Of a DNA stretch of 64,000 nt, positions 63,403 to 64,000 are shown one piece after another; positions within the stretch are counted from its first letter, which is position 1; each line of letters opens with the position of its first letter. A program made the translations under genes and the position numbers. The notes under the pieces were generated by a model that did not search any database, was not told the origin of the DNA, and saw only the letters and a program-made list of their open reading frames with translations. This DNA comes from Burkholderia stabilis (GTDB lineage Bacteria; Pseudomonadota; Gammaproteobacteria; Burkholderiales; Burkholderiaceae). The DNA lies in NCBI RefSeq assembly GCF_001742165.1, contig NZ_CP016443.1:1116001-1180000 (forward strand), read 5' to 3'.

Positions 63403-63419
63403 GATACGCAAAAAGTATC
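63403..63419. promoter_or_regulatory. LysR-type box GATAC-N7-GTATC before the last LysR gene
   Basis: An inverted repeat with the ATAC-N7-GTAT form of T-N11-A LysR sites. It ends two bases before the LysR start codon and about 90 bases from the divergent SDR start, fitting autorepression and control of the SDR gene. Confidence 0.55.
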
Positions 63420-63421
63420 GC

Positions 63422-64000
63422 ATGATCGATCTGCGGCAATTCAGGCAATTCATTGCGGTCGCCGAGGCGCTCAGCTTCCGGCGCGCGGCCGAGCGGCTGC
63501 ATATGGCTCAACCGCCGCTCAGCGCGGCGATCCGCAAGCTCGAAGAAGAACTGGGCGTCACGCTGCTCGAGCGCGACAACCGCGGCTCGGCGCTGACGCC
63601 GGCCGGCGAAGCCTTCCTGCTCGAAGCACGGCGCGCGATCGAGCAGGCCGAGCGCGCGGTGGCCGTGGCCCGCCGCGCGGGCGCCGGCCTCGGCGGCACG
63701 CTGCGGCTGCGATTCGTCGACAGCACGGTCAACGCACTGTTGCCGCTGATCCTCCGCGCATTCCAGGAGCGCCATCCGGACGTCGCGTTCCAGCTCGAGG
63801 AAGGCACGACCGCCGAGCAGGTGCTCGCACTGCGCCAGGACCGTACGGATGCCGGCCTCGTCGTGCTGCCGGTGGCCGATGCGGGCGACGTGCGCGTCGA
63901 GCCGCTGCTGCGCGACCGGATGGTCGCCGCGTTGCCCGACGGCCACCGGCTCGCGCGCCGCCGGCGCATCGCGCTCGCGGAGCTGGCGGACGAACCGTGG
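63422..64000 (+). CDS. LysR-family regulator, 3' end beyond the window
   Basis: 193 residues are visible. The HTH is MIDLRQFRQFIAVAEALSFRRAAERLHMAQPPLSAAIRKLEEELGVTLLERDNRGSALTPAG, an orthodox LysR domain of the CbbR/BenM-like form (MAQPPLSAAIRKLE). The effector domain starts at about residue 92 (GTLRLRFVDSTVNALLPLILRAFQERHPDVAFQLEEG). It is divergent from the SDR gene with 108 bases between. Confidence 0.9.
   Translation, partial: MIDLRQFRQFIAVAEALSFRRAAERLHMAQPPLSAAIRKLEEELGVTLLERDNRGSALTPAGEAFLLEARRAIEQAERAVAVARRAGAGLGGTLRLRFVDSTVNALLPLILRAFQERHPDVAFQLEEGTTAEQVLALRQDRTDAGLVVLPVADAGDVRVEPLLRDRMVAALPDGHRLARRRRIALAELADEPW

Noticed and set aside
62552..63946. A 464-residue version of the last SDR
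   Set aside because: The extra N-terminus is antisense to the LysR gene. A normal SDR start lies at 63313.

Overview
The window is high-GC DNA with the gene density and codon habit of a Burkholderia. The strongest species clue is the block at 27.9-31.6 kb: an mgtC-like gene, cepR on the minus strand, an rsaM-like gene, cepI, and the conserved gene that follows cepI. That is the gene order known from chromosome 2 of Burkholderia cenocepacia and relatives, so the sequence is most likely a Burkholderia cepacia complex second replicon. I saw no rRNA, tRNA, CRISPR array, insertion sequence or phage gene.

Region 1 (1-18.8 kb, minus strand) is the most unusual part. It holds, in transcriptional order, an orphan pair of type II secretion-like minor pseudopilins (gspI-, gspJ-like), three tandem TPR/glycosyltransferase-9-like proteins of about 740-750 residues each, and a filamentous-haemagglutinin-like exoprotein of more than 3,400 residues that runs off the left edge. 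The same 11-bp word (AATGGTCCGTA on the coding strand) lies upstream of each of the three transcription units, so they look like one dedicated regulon. I infer a surface-exoprotein system with its own glycosyltransferase-like partners. No TpsB-type transporter is in the window. The exoprotein gene and one TPR gene carry small frameshifts.

Region 2 (18.9-27.6 kb) has a small unknown protein, an AlkB-type dioxygenase, a RutE-like nitroreductase, a membrane metallophosphoesterase, and a four-gene tripartite efflux operon of the ytcA-mdtNOP / fusaric-acid-resistance type. Region 3 (27.7-31.7 kb) is mgtC plus the CepIR quorum-sensing locus, with recognisable CepR boxes before cepI and the rsaM-like gene. 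Region 4 (31.8-41 kb) mixes small housekeeping and regulatory genes: a VOC protein, a broken GNAT, ribA, a CBS protein, a DUF4148 protein, rnk, a major porin, a YXWGXW-repeat protein, an HxlR regulator divergent from a SnoaL-like protein across a perfect palindrome, and a LuxR-type regulator.

Region 5 (41-50.6 kb) looks like small-molecule uptake and catabolism: an amidohydrolase, an isochorismatase-like hydrolase, two MFS transporters (one frameshifted), a LysR regulator, a VOC protein, a short-chain dehydrogenase and an NCS1 permease. The substrate is unknown. Region 6 (50.8-56 kb) is a probable MarR regulon: a nu-class GST, an unusual half-length paralogue of the pyruvate-dehydrogenase-type E1, marR, and a full homodimeric E1. 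TTGCAATTGCAA palindromes sit in both divergent promoters. Region 7 (56-62.5 kb) is an RND multidrug pump (MFP, RND, OMF) divergent from soxR across a SoxR box. The right end holds a short-chain dehydrogenase divergent from a LysR gene cut by the window edge.

Five one- or two-base frameshifts, mostly in short G/C runs, occur in four otherwise intact genes. They may be real (phase variation or decay) or sequencing errors. This cannot be decided from the sequence alone.
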